DNA of 64,000 nucleotides. Source: DASQEH01 sp035633755 (GTDB lineage Bacteria > Actinomycetota > Actinomycetes > Propionibacteriales > Nocardioidaceae). The notes under the pieces were generated by a model that worked only from the letters and a program-made list of their open reading frames with translations, did not search any database and was not told the origin of the DNA. A program made the translations under genes and the position numbers. Shown here piece after piece: positions 33,876 through 44,592 of this stretch. The stretch is taken from NCBI GenBank assembly GCA_035633755.1, contig DASQEH010000031.1:1-64000 (forward strand). Direction: 5' to 3'. How positions within the stretch are numbered: position 1 is the first letter of the stretch; each line of letters opens with the position of its first letter.

Positions 33876-34901
33876 ATGCGCGTCGGAGTACTGACCGGAG
33901 GCGGGGACTGCCCGGGCCTGAATGCCGTGATTCGCGCGGCTGTCCGCAGGGGTGTCAGCGAGTACGGCTACGAGTTCGTCGGCTTTCGCGACGGGTGGCG
34001 TGGACCGCTCGAGAACGCCACCTGTGAGCTGGGGATTCCCCAGGTGCGCGGCATTCTCACGCGAGGCGGGACCATCCTCGGGTCCTCGCGCACGAACCCG
34101 CTCAAGGTCGACGGTGGAGTCGACAAGATCACCACGACCATGGCCGACAACGGGATCGACGCCCTGATCGCCATCGGCGGCGAGGACACGCTCGGAGTGG
34201 CCACTCAGCTTGCGGCGGCCGGTGTATCCGTGGTGGGCGTCCCCAAGACCATCGACAACGACCTGAGCGGTACCGACTTCACCTTCGGCTTCGACACAGC
34301 GGTCAACATCGCGACCGAGGCGATCGACCGCCTGCACACGACTGCGGACTCACACCACCGCGTCCTCGTCGCCGAGGTGATGGGGCGCCATGCTGGTTGG
34401 ATCGCCCTGCACTGTGGCCTGGCGGCAGGCGCGAACGTCACCTTGATCCCAGAGCAGCCCTTCGACATCGACCGTGTCTGCGAGCTGGTGAACAGACGCT
34501 TCGAGACGCACGGTGCGGCCATCGTCGTCGTCGCCGAGGGCGCCGCTCCAGCCGAGGGGTCGATGGCCACCGTCGAGGGGGAGCTGGATGCCTTCGGGCA
34601 TGCCCGCCTCGGGGGAATAGGCGACCGGCTGGCGCAAGAGATCGAGGCACGTACCGGCAAGGAGGCGCGGGCGGTCGTGCTCGGGCACACCCAGCGCGGC
34701 GGTACCCCGACCGCGTTCGACCGCTGGCTCGCGACGCGCTTCGGGCTGCACGCCATCGAAGCCGTGCACGACGATGACTACGGCACGATGGTTGCGCTGC
34801 GCGGAACAGACATCATCAGGGTTTCGTTGAGCGAGGGAACCGGCGAGCTGAAGACGGTGAGCCCTGCGCAGTACGCCGAGGCCGAGCTCCTCTTCGGCTG
34901 A
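33876..34901 (+). CDS. pfkA: 6-phosphofructokinase, PPi-dependent signature
   Basis: Phosphorylates fructose 6-phosphate. The 341 residues include LTGGGDCPGLNAVIRA, GGEDTLGVA (Gly101-Ala109), PKTIDNDLSGTDFTFGFDTA and VAEVMGRHAGWIAL. In this family Gly104/Gly124 (E. coli numbering) marks ATP users and Asp104 with Lys124 marks pyrophosphate users. Here the residues fall exactly at Asp104 and Lys124, as in the Amycolatopsis methanolica PPi-PFK. It is thus probably a reversible, PPi-linked enzyme. ATG 33876 follows GAGGAG. The gap before it (33671-33875) has only TAGGGT and TAGTTT boxes. Confidence 0.93.
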   Translation: MRVGVLTGGGDCPGLNAVIRAAVRRGVSEYGYEFVGFRDGWRGPLENATCELGIPQVRGILTRGGTILGSSRTNPLKVDGGVDKITTTMADNGIDALIAIGGEDTLGVATQLAAAGVSVVGVPKTIDNDLSGTDFTFGFDTAVNIATEAIDRLHTTADSHHRVLVAEVMGRHAGWIALHCGLAAGANVTLIPEQPFDIDRVCELVNRRFETHGAAIVVVAEGAAPAEGSMATVEGELDAFGHARLGGIGDRLAQEIEARTGKEARAVVLGHTQRGGTPTAFDRWLATRFGLHAIEAVHDDDYGTMVALRGTDIIRVSLSEGTGELKTVSPAQYAEAELLFG

Positions 34902-34939
34902 GCCTGGACGCCTCCAACGGCGCGGGCCTGAACCCCGGT

Positions 34940-34945
34940 TAGGCT
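34940..34945 (+). promoter_or_regulatory. -10 box of aroG (leaderless)
   Basis: TAGGCT lies 6 bases before ATG 34952, so the transcript would start at or next to the initiation codon. No clear -35 is visible. Confidence 0.4.
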
Positions 34946-34951
34946 GACATC

Positions 34952-36292
34952 ATGACGATTCCGAGTCTCGACGAGCTGCACGCCCTCGGGGCGGCGCAGC
35001 AGCCGTCGTGGCCCGACTCCGCGAAGCTGGCTGAGGCGGTCACCACGTTGCGCTCGAGGCCCCCGCTCGTGTTCGCCGGCGAGTGCGACGACCTGAAGGC
35101 CCACATGGCCGAGGTGTCGGCGGGCCGGGCGTTCCTGTTGCAGGGCGGCGACTGCGCCGAGACGTTCGAAGGCGTCACCGCCGAGAACGTCCGAGCCAAG
35201 TTGCAAGTGCTCCTCCAGATGGCGGTGGTGCTCACCTACGCCGCATCGGTGCCGGTGGTCAAGCTGGGCCGGATCGCCGGCCAGTACGCCAAGCCTCGGT
35301 CCAGCGACGAGGAGACGCGTGACGGCGTCACGCTGCCGGCGTACCGGGGCGACGCGGTCAACGGGTCGGAGTTCACCGAGGCCAGCCGCACTCCCGATCC
35401 TGCTCGGCTCGTCGATGTGTACAACTCGTCGGCCGCCACCCTCAACCTGTGTCGTGCCTTCCTGCAGGGTGGCTACGCCGATCTGCGTCAGATGCACGCC
35501 TGGAACACCGACTTCGTCCGCACCAGCCCCGTGGGTGCGGCCTACGAGGCGCTCACCCGCGAGATCGACCGGGCACTGGGCTTCATGCGGGCGATCGGCG
35601 CGGAGTCCGACGAGCTGCACCGCGTGTCATTCCACAGCAGCCATGAGGCCTTGATCCTCGAGTACGAACATGCGCTCACCCGGATCGACTCGCGCACCGA
35701 CCTGCCCTACGACGTCTCCGGACACTTCGTCTGGGTGGGGGAGCGGACGCGGCAGATCGACGGCGCCCACGTGACGTTCGCCTCGCGTATCCGCAACCCG
35801 ATCGGCGTGAAGCTCGGGCCGAGCGCCACCCCCGACGAGGCTCTCGCGCTCGCCGCCAAGCTCAACCCCGAGAACGAGCCGGGCCGTCTGACATTCGTCA
35901 CTCGCCTGAGCGCGGGCAAGATCCGCGACCTGCTCCCCGACATGGTGGAGAAGGTCAGCGCGGCCGGCATCAACACCGCCTGGGTGTGCGACCCGATGCA
36001 CGGGAACACGATCACTACCTCAAGTGGCTACAAGACGCGCAAGTTCGACGACGTCATCGACGAGGTCCGCGGGTTCTTCGAGGTTCACCACAGTCTCGGC
36101 ACCTGGCCTGGCGGCATCCACGTCGAGCTGACCGGTGACGACGTCACCGAGTGCGTCGGTGGCGGCGAGGCGCTGGACGAGAGTGGTTTGCAGCATCGCT
36201 ACGAGTCGGTCTGCGACCCGCGTCTGAACCGCACGCAGTCGCTGGAGCTGGCGTTCCTCGTGGCGGAGATGCTTCGGCAGAGCCGCGACTGA
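34952..36292 (+). CDS. aroG: Class II 3-deoxy-7-phosphoheptulonate synthase
   Basis: First enzyme of aromatic biosynthesis, condensing PEP and erythrose 4-phosphate. The 446 residues are typical of the plant-like class II enzyme of actinobacteria: FAGECDDLKAHMAEVSAG, FLLQGGDCAETFE, KLGRIAGQYAKPRS, VCDPMHGNTI and GGIHVELTGDDVTECVGG. ATG 34952 is leaderless-type. Position next to pknL/Rv2175c genes matches the mycobacterial order (Rv2178c-Rv2175c). Confidence 0.97.
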   Translation: MTIPSLDELHALGAAQQPSWPDSAKLAEAVTTLRSRPPLVFAGECDDLKAHMAEVSAGRAFLLQGGDCAETFEGVTAENVRAKLQVLLQMAVVLTYAASVPVVKLGRIAGQYAKPRSSDEETRDGVTLPAYRGDAVNGSEFTEASRTPDPARLVDVYNSSAATLNLCRAFLQGGYADLRQMHAWNTDFVRTSPVGAAYEALTREIDRALGFMRAIGAESDELHRVSFHSSHEALILEYEHALTRIDSRTDLPYDVSGHFVWVGERTRQIDGAHVTFASRIRNPIGVKLGPSATPDEALALAAKLNPENEPGRLTFVTRLSAGKIRDLLPDMVEKVSAAGINTAWVCDPMHGNTITTSSGYKTRKFDDVIDEVRGFFEVHHSLGTWPGGIHVELTGDDVTECVGGGEALDESGLQHRYESVCDPRLNRTQSLELAFLVAEMLRQSRD

Positions 36293-36309
36293 GGATCGCT
36301 CGGCGACCC

Positions 36310-37311
36310 ATGATCGACCTGCGCAGTGACACCGTCACGTCTCCGACCGAGGCCATGCGCCGGGCGATGGTGGCGGCCGACGTCGGAGACGACGTCTACG
36401 GCGAGGACCCGACGGTCCGCGCGCTCGAGGAGCGCGCTGCTGCGCTGTTCGGCTTTGACGCGGCTCTGTTCACCGTCACGGGGTCCTTGGCGAACCTGTT
36501 GGCCGTGCGGTGCCTCGTCGAGCCGGGCACCGAGGTGCTGTGTGAGTCCGGTGCCCACATCGCTCGTGCCGAGCTAGGTGCCCACGGGGCCGTCAACGGA
36601 GTCACGATGCGAACCTGGACCTCTGCCCGGGGCAGCGTCGACGTGGCCGCCATCGACGCTCTGGTAGCGCCGGACCTGGGTCCGTTCCTGGTGCGCACCA
36701 GCTGCGTCTCTATCGAGAACACCCACAACTTCGCCGGCGGCTGTGTCCAGCCTCCCGAGGCCGTTCAGCAGCTGGGCGAGCTCGCCCGCCGGCACGGTCT
36801 CGGCGTCCACCTTGACGGCGCGCGGATCTGGAACGCCCACGTCGCCACCGGCGTGGCTCTCCACACGCTGGCGGAGGTTGCCGACGTGGCCTGCGTCTCG
36901 CTGTCGAAGGGGCTGGGCGCTCCCGTCGGGTCGCTCCTGCTCGGCAGTGCCGATGCCGTCGCCGTGGCCCGCGTCGAACGCAAGAGGCTGGGCGGGGGTT
37001 GGCGGCAGGCCGGCATGCTGGCAGCGGCGGGACTGCATGCGCTCGACTGTCATATCGAGCGGCTGGCCGACGACCATCACAGAGCCCGGATGATCGCGGA
37101 TGCCGTCGGGGTCGACCCGAGCACCGTCGACACCAACATCGTGGTCATCGATACCTCCGATGCCGCCGGACTGGTCGAACGCTGCCGGGCCGAGGGCGTC
37201 CTCGTGGGTGCTGTCGGTCCCCGCGTCGTGCGAGCCGTGACTCACCTCCAAGTCGGTGAGGACGACGCGAAGCGGGCAGCAGGCGTGCTCGCCGCCGCGC
37301 TGCGTGCGTGA
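36310..37311 (+). CDS. Low-specificity L-threonine aldolase
   Basis: A PLP enzyme cleaving threonine/allo-threonine to glycine and acetaldehyde. The 333 residues have MIDLRSDTVTSPTEAMRRAM at the start, VGDDVYGEDPTV, HLDGARIWNAHVATG and the PLP-lysine motif CVSLSKGLGAPVGSLL, with the Arg-Lys-Gly loop ERKRLGGGWRQAG. ATG 36310 is 17 bases after aroG and gives the full family N-terminus; upstream sequence in this frame lies inside aroG. Confidence 0.95.
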   Translation: MIDLRSDTVTSPTEAMRRAMVAADVGDDVYGEDPTVRALEERAAALFGFDAALFTVTGSLANLLAVRCLVEPGTEVLCESGAHIARAELGAHGAVNGVTMRTWTSARGSVDVAAIDALVAPDLGPFLVRTSCVSIENTHNFAGGCVQPPEAVQQLGELARRHGLGVHLDGARIWNAHVATGVALHTLAEVADVACVSLSKGLGAPVGSLLLGSADAVAVARVERKRLGGGWRQAGMLAAAGLHALDCHIERLADDHHRARMIADAVGVDPSTVDTNIVVIDTSDAAGLVERCRAEGVLVGAVGPRVVRAVTHLQVGEDDAKRAAGVLAAALRA

Positions 37312-37392
37312 GGTCTCGGCTACGCCACTCCAACGCGAGCCTCGCAGCCAGGCAGGTAGCCGGCTGAGTGCCGTGTGGCGTTCGCATCGTCG

Positions 37393-38283
37393 CTAGACGG
37401 TCAGGTGCGTCACTTCCGCCTCGGTCCGCCGGCGCGGCGACAGCTCGACCATGTACATCGCCGCCAGCACGAAGGCGCCGCCGACCAGCATTCGGCCGGT
37501 AAGGCTCTCGCCCCCGAAGAGCACGGCGAAGAACGCCGCCCACACCGGCTCCATGGTCATGATGATGGCCGCGCGGGTGGACGGCAGATGCGCCTGTGCC
37601 CAGGTCTGGCCGAGGATCGTCAGCGAGCCGGCGACGACTGCCATGTAGAGCATCGACATCCAGCCACCGGAGGTCTGCGGCAGGTCGATCCCGTTCGGCG
37701 CTCCGATGACGGTGCAGACCAGGCAGATCACGCCCATCTGGACGATCGAGAGCCCGAAGACGTTGCTCGTCGTCGACCAGAGGCCGAGGCCGATGATGTG
37801 CAAGGCGTACAGCATCGCCGACGCCAAGATGGCAGCCACCCCCGGCGAGATGGACATGCCCTGCAGGGACAAGAACCCGAGCCCGACGGTGGACATGGCG
37901 ACCGCCACCCACACCAGTCCCGGGATCCGCTCCTTCAGCAGTGCGGCGGCGAACAAGGGAGTCGCGACGACGTACATCCCGGTCACGAAGCCCGAGACGC
38001 TGGCCGACGTGTGCTCCAGCCCCAGCGTCTGGAGCACCTGAGCGACGCCGTACACCAGGCCCAGGATCGTGCCGCGCCGGAGCTCGTCGCGCGACAGCCG
38101 GCCTACCGCGCGAGGCGCGAGGAGGAACAGCGCCACCGCTGCGATGGCGAACCGTACGGACAGGAAGTCGAGCACGGAGACCTCGCGCAGCAGGTCCTTG
38201 ATCAGGAAGAACGTCGACCCCCACGCGGCTGTCACCGCGAGCAGGGTGAGGGTCGGCAGTGCGCTGGAGGGGGGCCTCGTCAC
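37393..38283 (-). CDS. EamA/DMT-superfamily transporter
   Basis: A 296-residue protein with ten hydrophobic helices in two EamA repeats (LLAVTAAWGSTFFLIKDLL; ASAMLYALHIIGLGLW). Characteristic end-of-repeat motifs are present (MYVVATPLFAAALLKERIP; IIMTMEPVWAAFFAVLFGGE). Members export metabolites or amino acids; substrate unknown. GTG 38283 is chosen over the frame start, which overlaps the kinase gene. It follows the PASTA kinase by 44 bases and may be in its operon. Confidence 0.88.
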   Translation of the reverse strand: MTRPPSSALPTLTLLAVTAAWGSTFFLIKDLLREVSVLDFLSVRFAIAAVALFLLAPRAVGRLSRDELRRGTILGLVYGVAQVLQTLGLEHTSASVSGFVTGMYVVATPLFAAALLKERIPGLVWVAVAMSTVGLGFLSLQGMSISPGVAAILASAMLYALHIIGLGLWSTTSNVFGLSIVQMGVICLVCTVIGAPNGIDLPQTSGGWMSMLYMAVVAGSLTILGQTWAQAHLPSTRAAIIMTMEPVWAAFFAVLFGGESLTGRMLVGGAFVLAAMYMVELSPRRRTEAEVTHLTV

Positions 38284-38327
38284 CGGCCAACTGTAGAGGG
38301 GGCCAGACCTGTCGTCGGCTCCGAGGC

Positions 38328-40478
<2,151 letters not shown>

Positions 40479-40565
40479 GCGACGAGTGTACGTAGCCGGT
40501 CAGACCCACGCCGTGAGCCTCGCCGCACGCCCGTCCCGGCCTGCGAAGGGTCCCCCACGCTTGGG

Positions 40566-40623
40566 ATGCGTGCGGCCGACGGGCGCGCATGGCAATGCGT
40601 GCGGCCGACGGGCGCGCATGGCA
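40566..40623. repeat. Perfect 29-base tandem duplication
   Basis: Two identical 29-base units, 40566-40594 and 40595-40623, abut between the divergent kinase and Rv2175c-like genes. Each unit begins ATGCGTGC and has GCGCGCAT near its end, so each could form a short hairpin or offer an inverted-repeat protein site. The second unit ends 10 bases before GTG 40634. Confidence 0.85.
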
Positions 40624-40633
40624 GGCTTGCCGC

Positions 40634-40987
40634 GTGGCAGACACGCTCGACAACCTGGTCGGCTCCTGGCTGACGCTCCCCCAGGCTGCAGAACAGCTCG
40701 GCCTGAGCGCCAACAAGGTGCGTCAGCTCGCCCGCGAGCACCAGCTGGTGGCGGTACGGCGAGACGACCTGCGCGAGCCGGCGATACCCGCCGAGTGTCT
40801 GCAGGCCGGCGCCATCGTCAAGGGCCTCGGCGGGACCTTGATCCTGCTGGCCGACCACGGCTTCGACGACGTGGAGTCGATTGAGTGGCTGTTCACCGCA
40901 GACGACTCCCTGCCGGGTCGTCCCATCGACGCCCTTCGTGAGGATCGCGGCAAAGAGGTACGCCGCCGTGCCCAAGCCATCGTCTGA
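40634..40987 (+). CDS. Rv2175c-like DNA-binding protein
   Basis: A 117-residue protein with a winged-helix-type region (WLTLPQAAEQLGLSANKVRQ) and a C-terminal Rv2175c domain (AGAIVKGLGGTLILLADHGF, DDVESIEWLFTADDSLPGRP). The M. tuberculosis homologue is a DNA-binding substrate of PknL, and here the gene is divergent from a PASTA kinase. An N-terminal Thr (MADTL) could be a phospho-acceptor; that is inference. GTG 40634 gives the family start; upstream in-frame ATGs fall inside the tandem repeat. Confidence 0.88.
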   Translation: MADTLDNLVGSWLTLPQAAEQLGLSANKVRQLAREHQLVAVRRDDLREPAIPAECLQAGAIVKGLGGTLILLADHGFDDVESIEWLFTADDSLPGRPIDALREDRGKEVRRRAQAIV

Positions 40988-40993
40988 GGCGGG

Positions 40994-42100
40994 TCAGACA
41001 CTTCGCCGCGTGGCGCGGTCGGTGAGCACGAACAGCGCCTCCCGCACCTCTTCGGATCCGATCGGGGCGTGCCGCAGCGCTGACCGGGCCGCCGATGCCA
41101 GCTCAGAGATCACCGTCTCCACCGCATGGAGTGCGCCGCTGTCGCGGAGCACCTGCTGGACCGCGTCGATGCCGTCAGCATCGAGGCCCGGGTCACCCAC
41201 ATGGGCGTCGAGGGTGCTGCGCTGAACCGGGGTCGACAGGTCCATGGCGCGCGCCATCAGCAAGGTGCGTTTGCCTTCTCGGATGTCGTCTCCACTGGGC
41301 TTTCCGGTGACCTGCTCGTCACCGAACACGCCGAGGATGTCGTCGCGCAGCTGGAAGGCCTCGCCCAGCGGCACTCCGTACGACGAGAGCGCCTCGAGCA
41401 GGGGGCGGTCGGCCTTGCCGAGCGCGGCACCGAACTGCAGCGGCCGCTCGATCGTGTACTTGGCGGACTTGTACCGGATGACGCGCATCGCGTCGGCCGC
41501 CGTACTGCGCCGCGTGGTCTGGCCGAGCACATCCAGGTACTGGCCGGCGACCACCTCGGTGCGGAGGCGGTTGAAGTACACCCGGCCCCGGGCGAGCGCA
41601 CGAGGCTTCATCTCGCTGCGGTCCAGCAGCTCGTCGGACCACGACAGGAGCATGTCACCCAGCAAGATGGCGGCGCTGCGCCCGAACCGCGCGGCAGCTT
41701 CCGGACCGACGTAGGGGTCGCGGAGGCGGGCGAACTCGTGCTGGGCAGCGAGGCGGCCTCGCCGAGTCTGGGAAGAGTCCATCACGTCGTCGTGCACGAG
41801 CGCACTGGCGTGGACGAGCTCGATGGCAGCGGCGGCGACCATGATCGGCTCGGACTTAGCAGGGTTCCCGCCGGCGGCTCTCCACCCCCAGTAGGCGAAC
41901 GCGGGACGTAGCCGCTTACCGCCGCTCAGTGCGACGCGGGCCATGTCGAAGAGAGGGAGCAGGTCCTCGCCCAACGCTGCGAGCTCGTCCGACTTCGCCG
42001 TGATGAACGTCTCCAGGGTGCGGGAGATGGATTCGCGCAGGTGCGGAGGGACCGGGTCCACGTCGGGCCGAGCGGCAGTGGACGTCGCCGAAGAGGACAC
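40994..42100 (-). CDS. Polyprenyl diphosphate synthase (trans-type; GGPP-like)
   Basis: Extends isoprenyl diphosphates for quinone, carotenoid or polyprenol synthesis. The 368 residues show the first Asp-rich motif LVHASALVHDDVMD, preceded by GGKRLRPAFAYW, and the second GEAFQLRDDILGVFGD with KYTIERPLQFG. The family is sure; chain length is not. Position beside the Rv2175c and metF genes matches idsA2 (Rv2173). GTG 42100 starts the conserved protein; the long open stretch upstream of it is Arg/Ser-rich. Confidence 0.92.
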   Translation of the reverse strand: MSSSATSTAARPDVDPVPPHLRESISRTLETFITAKSDELAALGEDLLPLFDMARVALSGGKRLRPAFAYWGWRAAGGNPAKSEPIMVAAAAIELVHASALVHDDVMDSSQTRRGRLAAQHEFARLRDPYVGPEAAARFGRSAAILLGDMLLSWSDELLDRSEMKPRALARGRVYFNRLRTEVVAGQYLDVLGQTTRRSTAADAMRVIRYKSAKYTIERPLQFGAALGKADRPLLEALSSYGVPLGEAFQLRDDILGVFGDEQVTGKPSGDDIREGKRTLLMARAMDLSTPVQRSTLDAHVGDPGLDADGIDAVQQVLRDSGALHAVETVISELASAARSALRHAPIGSEEVREALFVLTDRATRRSV

Positions 42101-42281
42101 CTCGTTGAGCCTACTCGGCGGCGACGAGTCCGACGACTCGTAGGAGTCGGCTGAGAGACGGCCACCCGGAGCGACTCGACCAGGGTCTCGACCGGCCGAC
42201 CAGCAGGCGCCCAGACACCGCGCAAGCGGAGGTCGCGATGTCGACCGCTGGACATCACTGCTGCGCACCGTCGGCCAAACC

Positions 42282-42287
42282 TAGGCT
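42282..42287 (+). promoter_or_regulatory. -10 box of metF (leaderless)
   Basis: TAGGCT ends 8 bases before ATG 42296, consistent with leaderless initiation. No good -35 match was seen. Confidence 0.4.
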
Positions 42288-42295
42288 TGGCTGCC

Positions 42296-43207
42296 ATGGT
42301 GAACCGCGTGCTTCCCCGGCTCCCCGATGGTCCCGCGACTGTCCGGGAGCTGATGGCGAGCACAGTGTCGCCCGCACTGTCCTTCGAGTTCTTCCCGCCC
42401 AAGGACGACGAGGGTGAGGCGCAGCTGTGGCGAGCCATCCGGGAGCTGGAGCGGCTGAGGCCGACGTACGTCTCGGTGACCTATGGCGCCGGCGGGTCCA
42501 CCCGCGACCGGACTATTCGGGTCACCGAGCGGATCGCGGCCGAGACCACTCTGACGCCGGTTGCCCATCTGACGTGCGTCGGCCACTCGAGAGGTGAGCT
42601 GCGCACGATCATCGGCCGGTACGCCGACGCCGGTGTGCGCAACGTGCTGGCGCTGCGTGGTGACCCGCAGGGCGGCGTCGGGAAGCCGTGGGTCCCGCAT
42701 CCGGACGGGCTCGACCACGCCGTGGAGCTCGTCGAGCTGCTCCGTGAGCTCGGCGACTTCAGCGTCGGGGTGGCGGCCTTTCCACAGGGCCATCCCGAAG
42801 CGACCGACCTGGAGGCTGACGCCGCCGCCCTGGCGGCCAAAGCAGCGGCCGGTGCCGAGTACGCCGTCACCCAGCTCTTCTTCGAGGCCGATCAGTACCT
42901 GCGCCTCGTCGACCGGGTTCGGCGGCGCGGCTGCGAGATCCCGATCATCGCCGGCCTCATGCCGGTGACATCGCTCGGGCAGCTGTCGCGTTTTGCTGAG
43001 CTGTCCGGAACGCAGATCCCTCCTGCTGTGGTGGCGCGGCTGGAGCGTCACCGCGACCCCGCCGATGTGCGGCGGGAGGGGATCGATCTCCTCGTCTCCC
43101 TGTGCGAGGAGCTGTTAGCCGAGGGCGCGCCGGGCTTGCACTTCTACACGCTGAACCGCTCGGAGACCACTCGGGAGATCCTTGCCGGCGTCGCCGACGT
43201 CAACTGA
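42296..43207 (+). CDS. metF: 5,10-methylenetetrahydrofolate reductase
   Basis: FAD enzyme making 5-methyl-THF for methionine synthesis. The 303 residues contain LSFEFFPPKDDEGEAQLWRA, VSVTYGAGGSTRDRT, HLTCVGHSR, LALRGDPQGG and QLFFEADQYL, all canonical. Length is normal. ATG 42296 lies just behind a TAGGCT box. It converges on the FAD-oxidoreductase gene with 2 bases between stops. Confidence 0.96.
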   Translation: MVNRVLPRLPDGPATVRELMASTVSPALSFEFFPPKDDEGEAQLWRAIRELERLRPTYVSVTYGAGGSTRDRTIRVTERIAAETTLTPVAHLTCVGHSRGELRTIIGRYADAGVRNVLALRGDPQGGVGKPWVPHPDGLDHAVELVELLRELGDFSVGVAAFPQGHPEATDLEADAAALAAKAAAGAEYAVTQLFFEADQYLRLVDRVRRRGCEIPIIAGLMPVTSLGQLSRFAELSGTQIPPAVVARLERHRDPADVRREGIDLLVSLCEELLAEGAPGLHFYTLNRSETTREILAGVADVN

Positions 43208-43209
43208 CG

Positions 43210-44592
43210 CTAGCTCCGCGATGCCTTGCCGATCCGGTTCGCGGCGTTCGCCGCAGCCCAGAGGGTTTGCGGCACGGACGCGTCCGGAGGCATCGCGGCA
43301 GCAGGGACGTACAACCCCGGCAGCGGCGCGGCAAGGGCCGCCCTGCGGGCCAGGGCCTGCGCACCGTCCCACACCGAGGTGTACCAGGCAGAACCGGCCT
43401 CGACGGTGATGTCGTCGGGGCTGCGGTCCACGCGAAGGACGACCTCTCCCCGCAGGTCCAGCCCGCGGTCAGCGAGGACGGACAGCACATCGACTCCGTC
43501 GACTCCTCGCCGCCGGATACTCCAAGCGCGATGCCCCTCCGGAGCGGTTCCGGTGGTACTCACCGCGATGGGCGGCGCGCCGTGCAGGACGATCTCGGCG
43601 GCGGTGTCAGCGGGGTTCGCCCCCCGCAGCCCGAGATGGGTCACCGCGGGTGGGCTGGTCCGCGCGGCCGCCTCGAACGCCCTGACCGCAGCGCGCTGTG
43701 TCCGTCCAGCAGTGGTCAGCCACGCCCTGCCACCGGCACTGGTGGGGAGCAGCCGCGTGAACACCTCGAGGGGGTCGAGCGCAGCGACCACCACGTCGGC
43801 CGGACATGAGGCCCCGTCGGCGAGAGCGACGCCGCCGATACTGCCGCTGCGGTCTTGAAGGATCTGAGTGACGGGCGCGGCGTAGCGGACCTCCACGCGA
43901 CGCTCGCCCAACCGGGTCACGAGCACATCGCTCAGCTGGCCGAGGCCCTCCGGGACCGTCCACAGGCCGAAGGTCCGCTCGACGTACACCTGGAGGGAGG
44001 CCCAGGCGGGTACCTGGTCCAACCGAGACCCGGCGAGGGCGAGAGGAGCTGTGGCCATCTGCTGCAGCCTCGGGTCGGGCAGCATCCGCGCCACCCTCCG
44101 GTCCAGCGACGAGCCTTCGGAGAGTGGGGCAGATTGCGTCCCGGCGTCCACCGTGGCATCGGGGCCGTGCGCGCTGCGGCGGAACCGGTCCCAGACATCT
44201 CCCTGGGCATCGACGAAGTCCGTCCAGACGGAGCCCGCTCCTGCTCCGAGCCCGGCGTCCACCGCTCGAGTCTGCTGAGCCCGCGAGCCGGTGGGCAGGT
44301 CGACGACGGACCCATCGGGGAAGGCATGCCGCCACGCCACCGCCGGCATCTGCAGGTCGAGATAGCGCTCGAGGGGACGTCCGGACTTTCGGAACAGGTC
44401 CCTCAGCACGGCCGGGAGTGAGGTGGACGACGGCCCGAGGTCCCAGCTGAAGCCGTCGAGACTCAGCCGGCGTACGGCTCCTCCCGCCACCTCCTCGCGC
44501 TCGAAGATCGTGACCCGGTGGCCGAGCTTGGCGAGTCGGGCGGCAGCTGCCATCCCGGCGATGCCGGCTCCGATGACCACGACCTCAGCCAC
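43210..44592 (-). CDS. Phytoene desaturase-like FAD-dependent oxidoreductase
   Basis: A 460-residue flavoprotein with dinucleotide-binding start VVVIGAGIAGMAAAARLAKL plus GHRVTIFEREEVAGGAVR, and a C-terminal FAD motif LYVPAAAMPPDASVPQTLWA. It resembles the CrtI/amine-oxidase group, but no carotenoid genes (crtB, crtY) are next to it. GTG 44592 overlaps the end of the ATP-grasp gene by 8 bases, so the two are surely co-translated. Substrate unknown; it may act on a product made with the ATP-grasp enzyme. Confidence 0.8.
   Translation of the reverse strand: MAEVVVIGAGIAGMAAAARLAKLGHRVTIFEREEVAGGAVRRLSLDGFSWDLGPSSTSLPAVLRDLFRKSGRPLERYLDLQMPAVAWRHAFPDGSVVDLPTGSRAQQTRAVDAGLGAGAGSVWTDFVDAQGDVWDRFRRSAHGPDATVDAGTQSAPLSEGSSLDRRVARMLPDPRLQQMATAPLALAGSRLDQVPAWASLQVYVERTFGLWTVPEGLGQLSDVLVTRLGERRVEVRYAAPVTQILQDRSGSIGGVALADGASCPADVVVAALDPLEVFTRLLPTSAGGRAWLTTAGRTQRAAVRAFEAAARTSPPAVTHLGLRGANPADTAAEIVLHGAPPIAVSTTGTAPEGHRAWSIRRRGVDGVDVLSVLADRGLDLRGEVVLRVDRSPDDITVEAGSAWYTSVWDGAQALARRAALAAPLPGLYVPAAAMPPDASVPQTLWAAANAANRIGKASRS

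Noticed and set aside
36151..36309. N-terminal extension of threonine aldolase
   Set aside because: The in-frame stretch lies inside aroG and is Arg-rich; the family begins at MIDLRSDT.
43210..44592. Carotenoid biosynthesis cluster
   Set aside because: The oxidoreductase is CrtI-like and a polyprenyl synthase is 1 kb away, but no phytoene synthase, cyclase or other crt gene is in the window.
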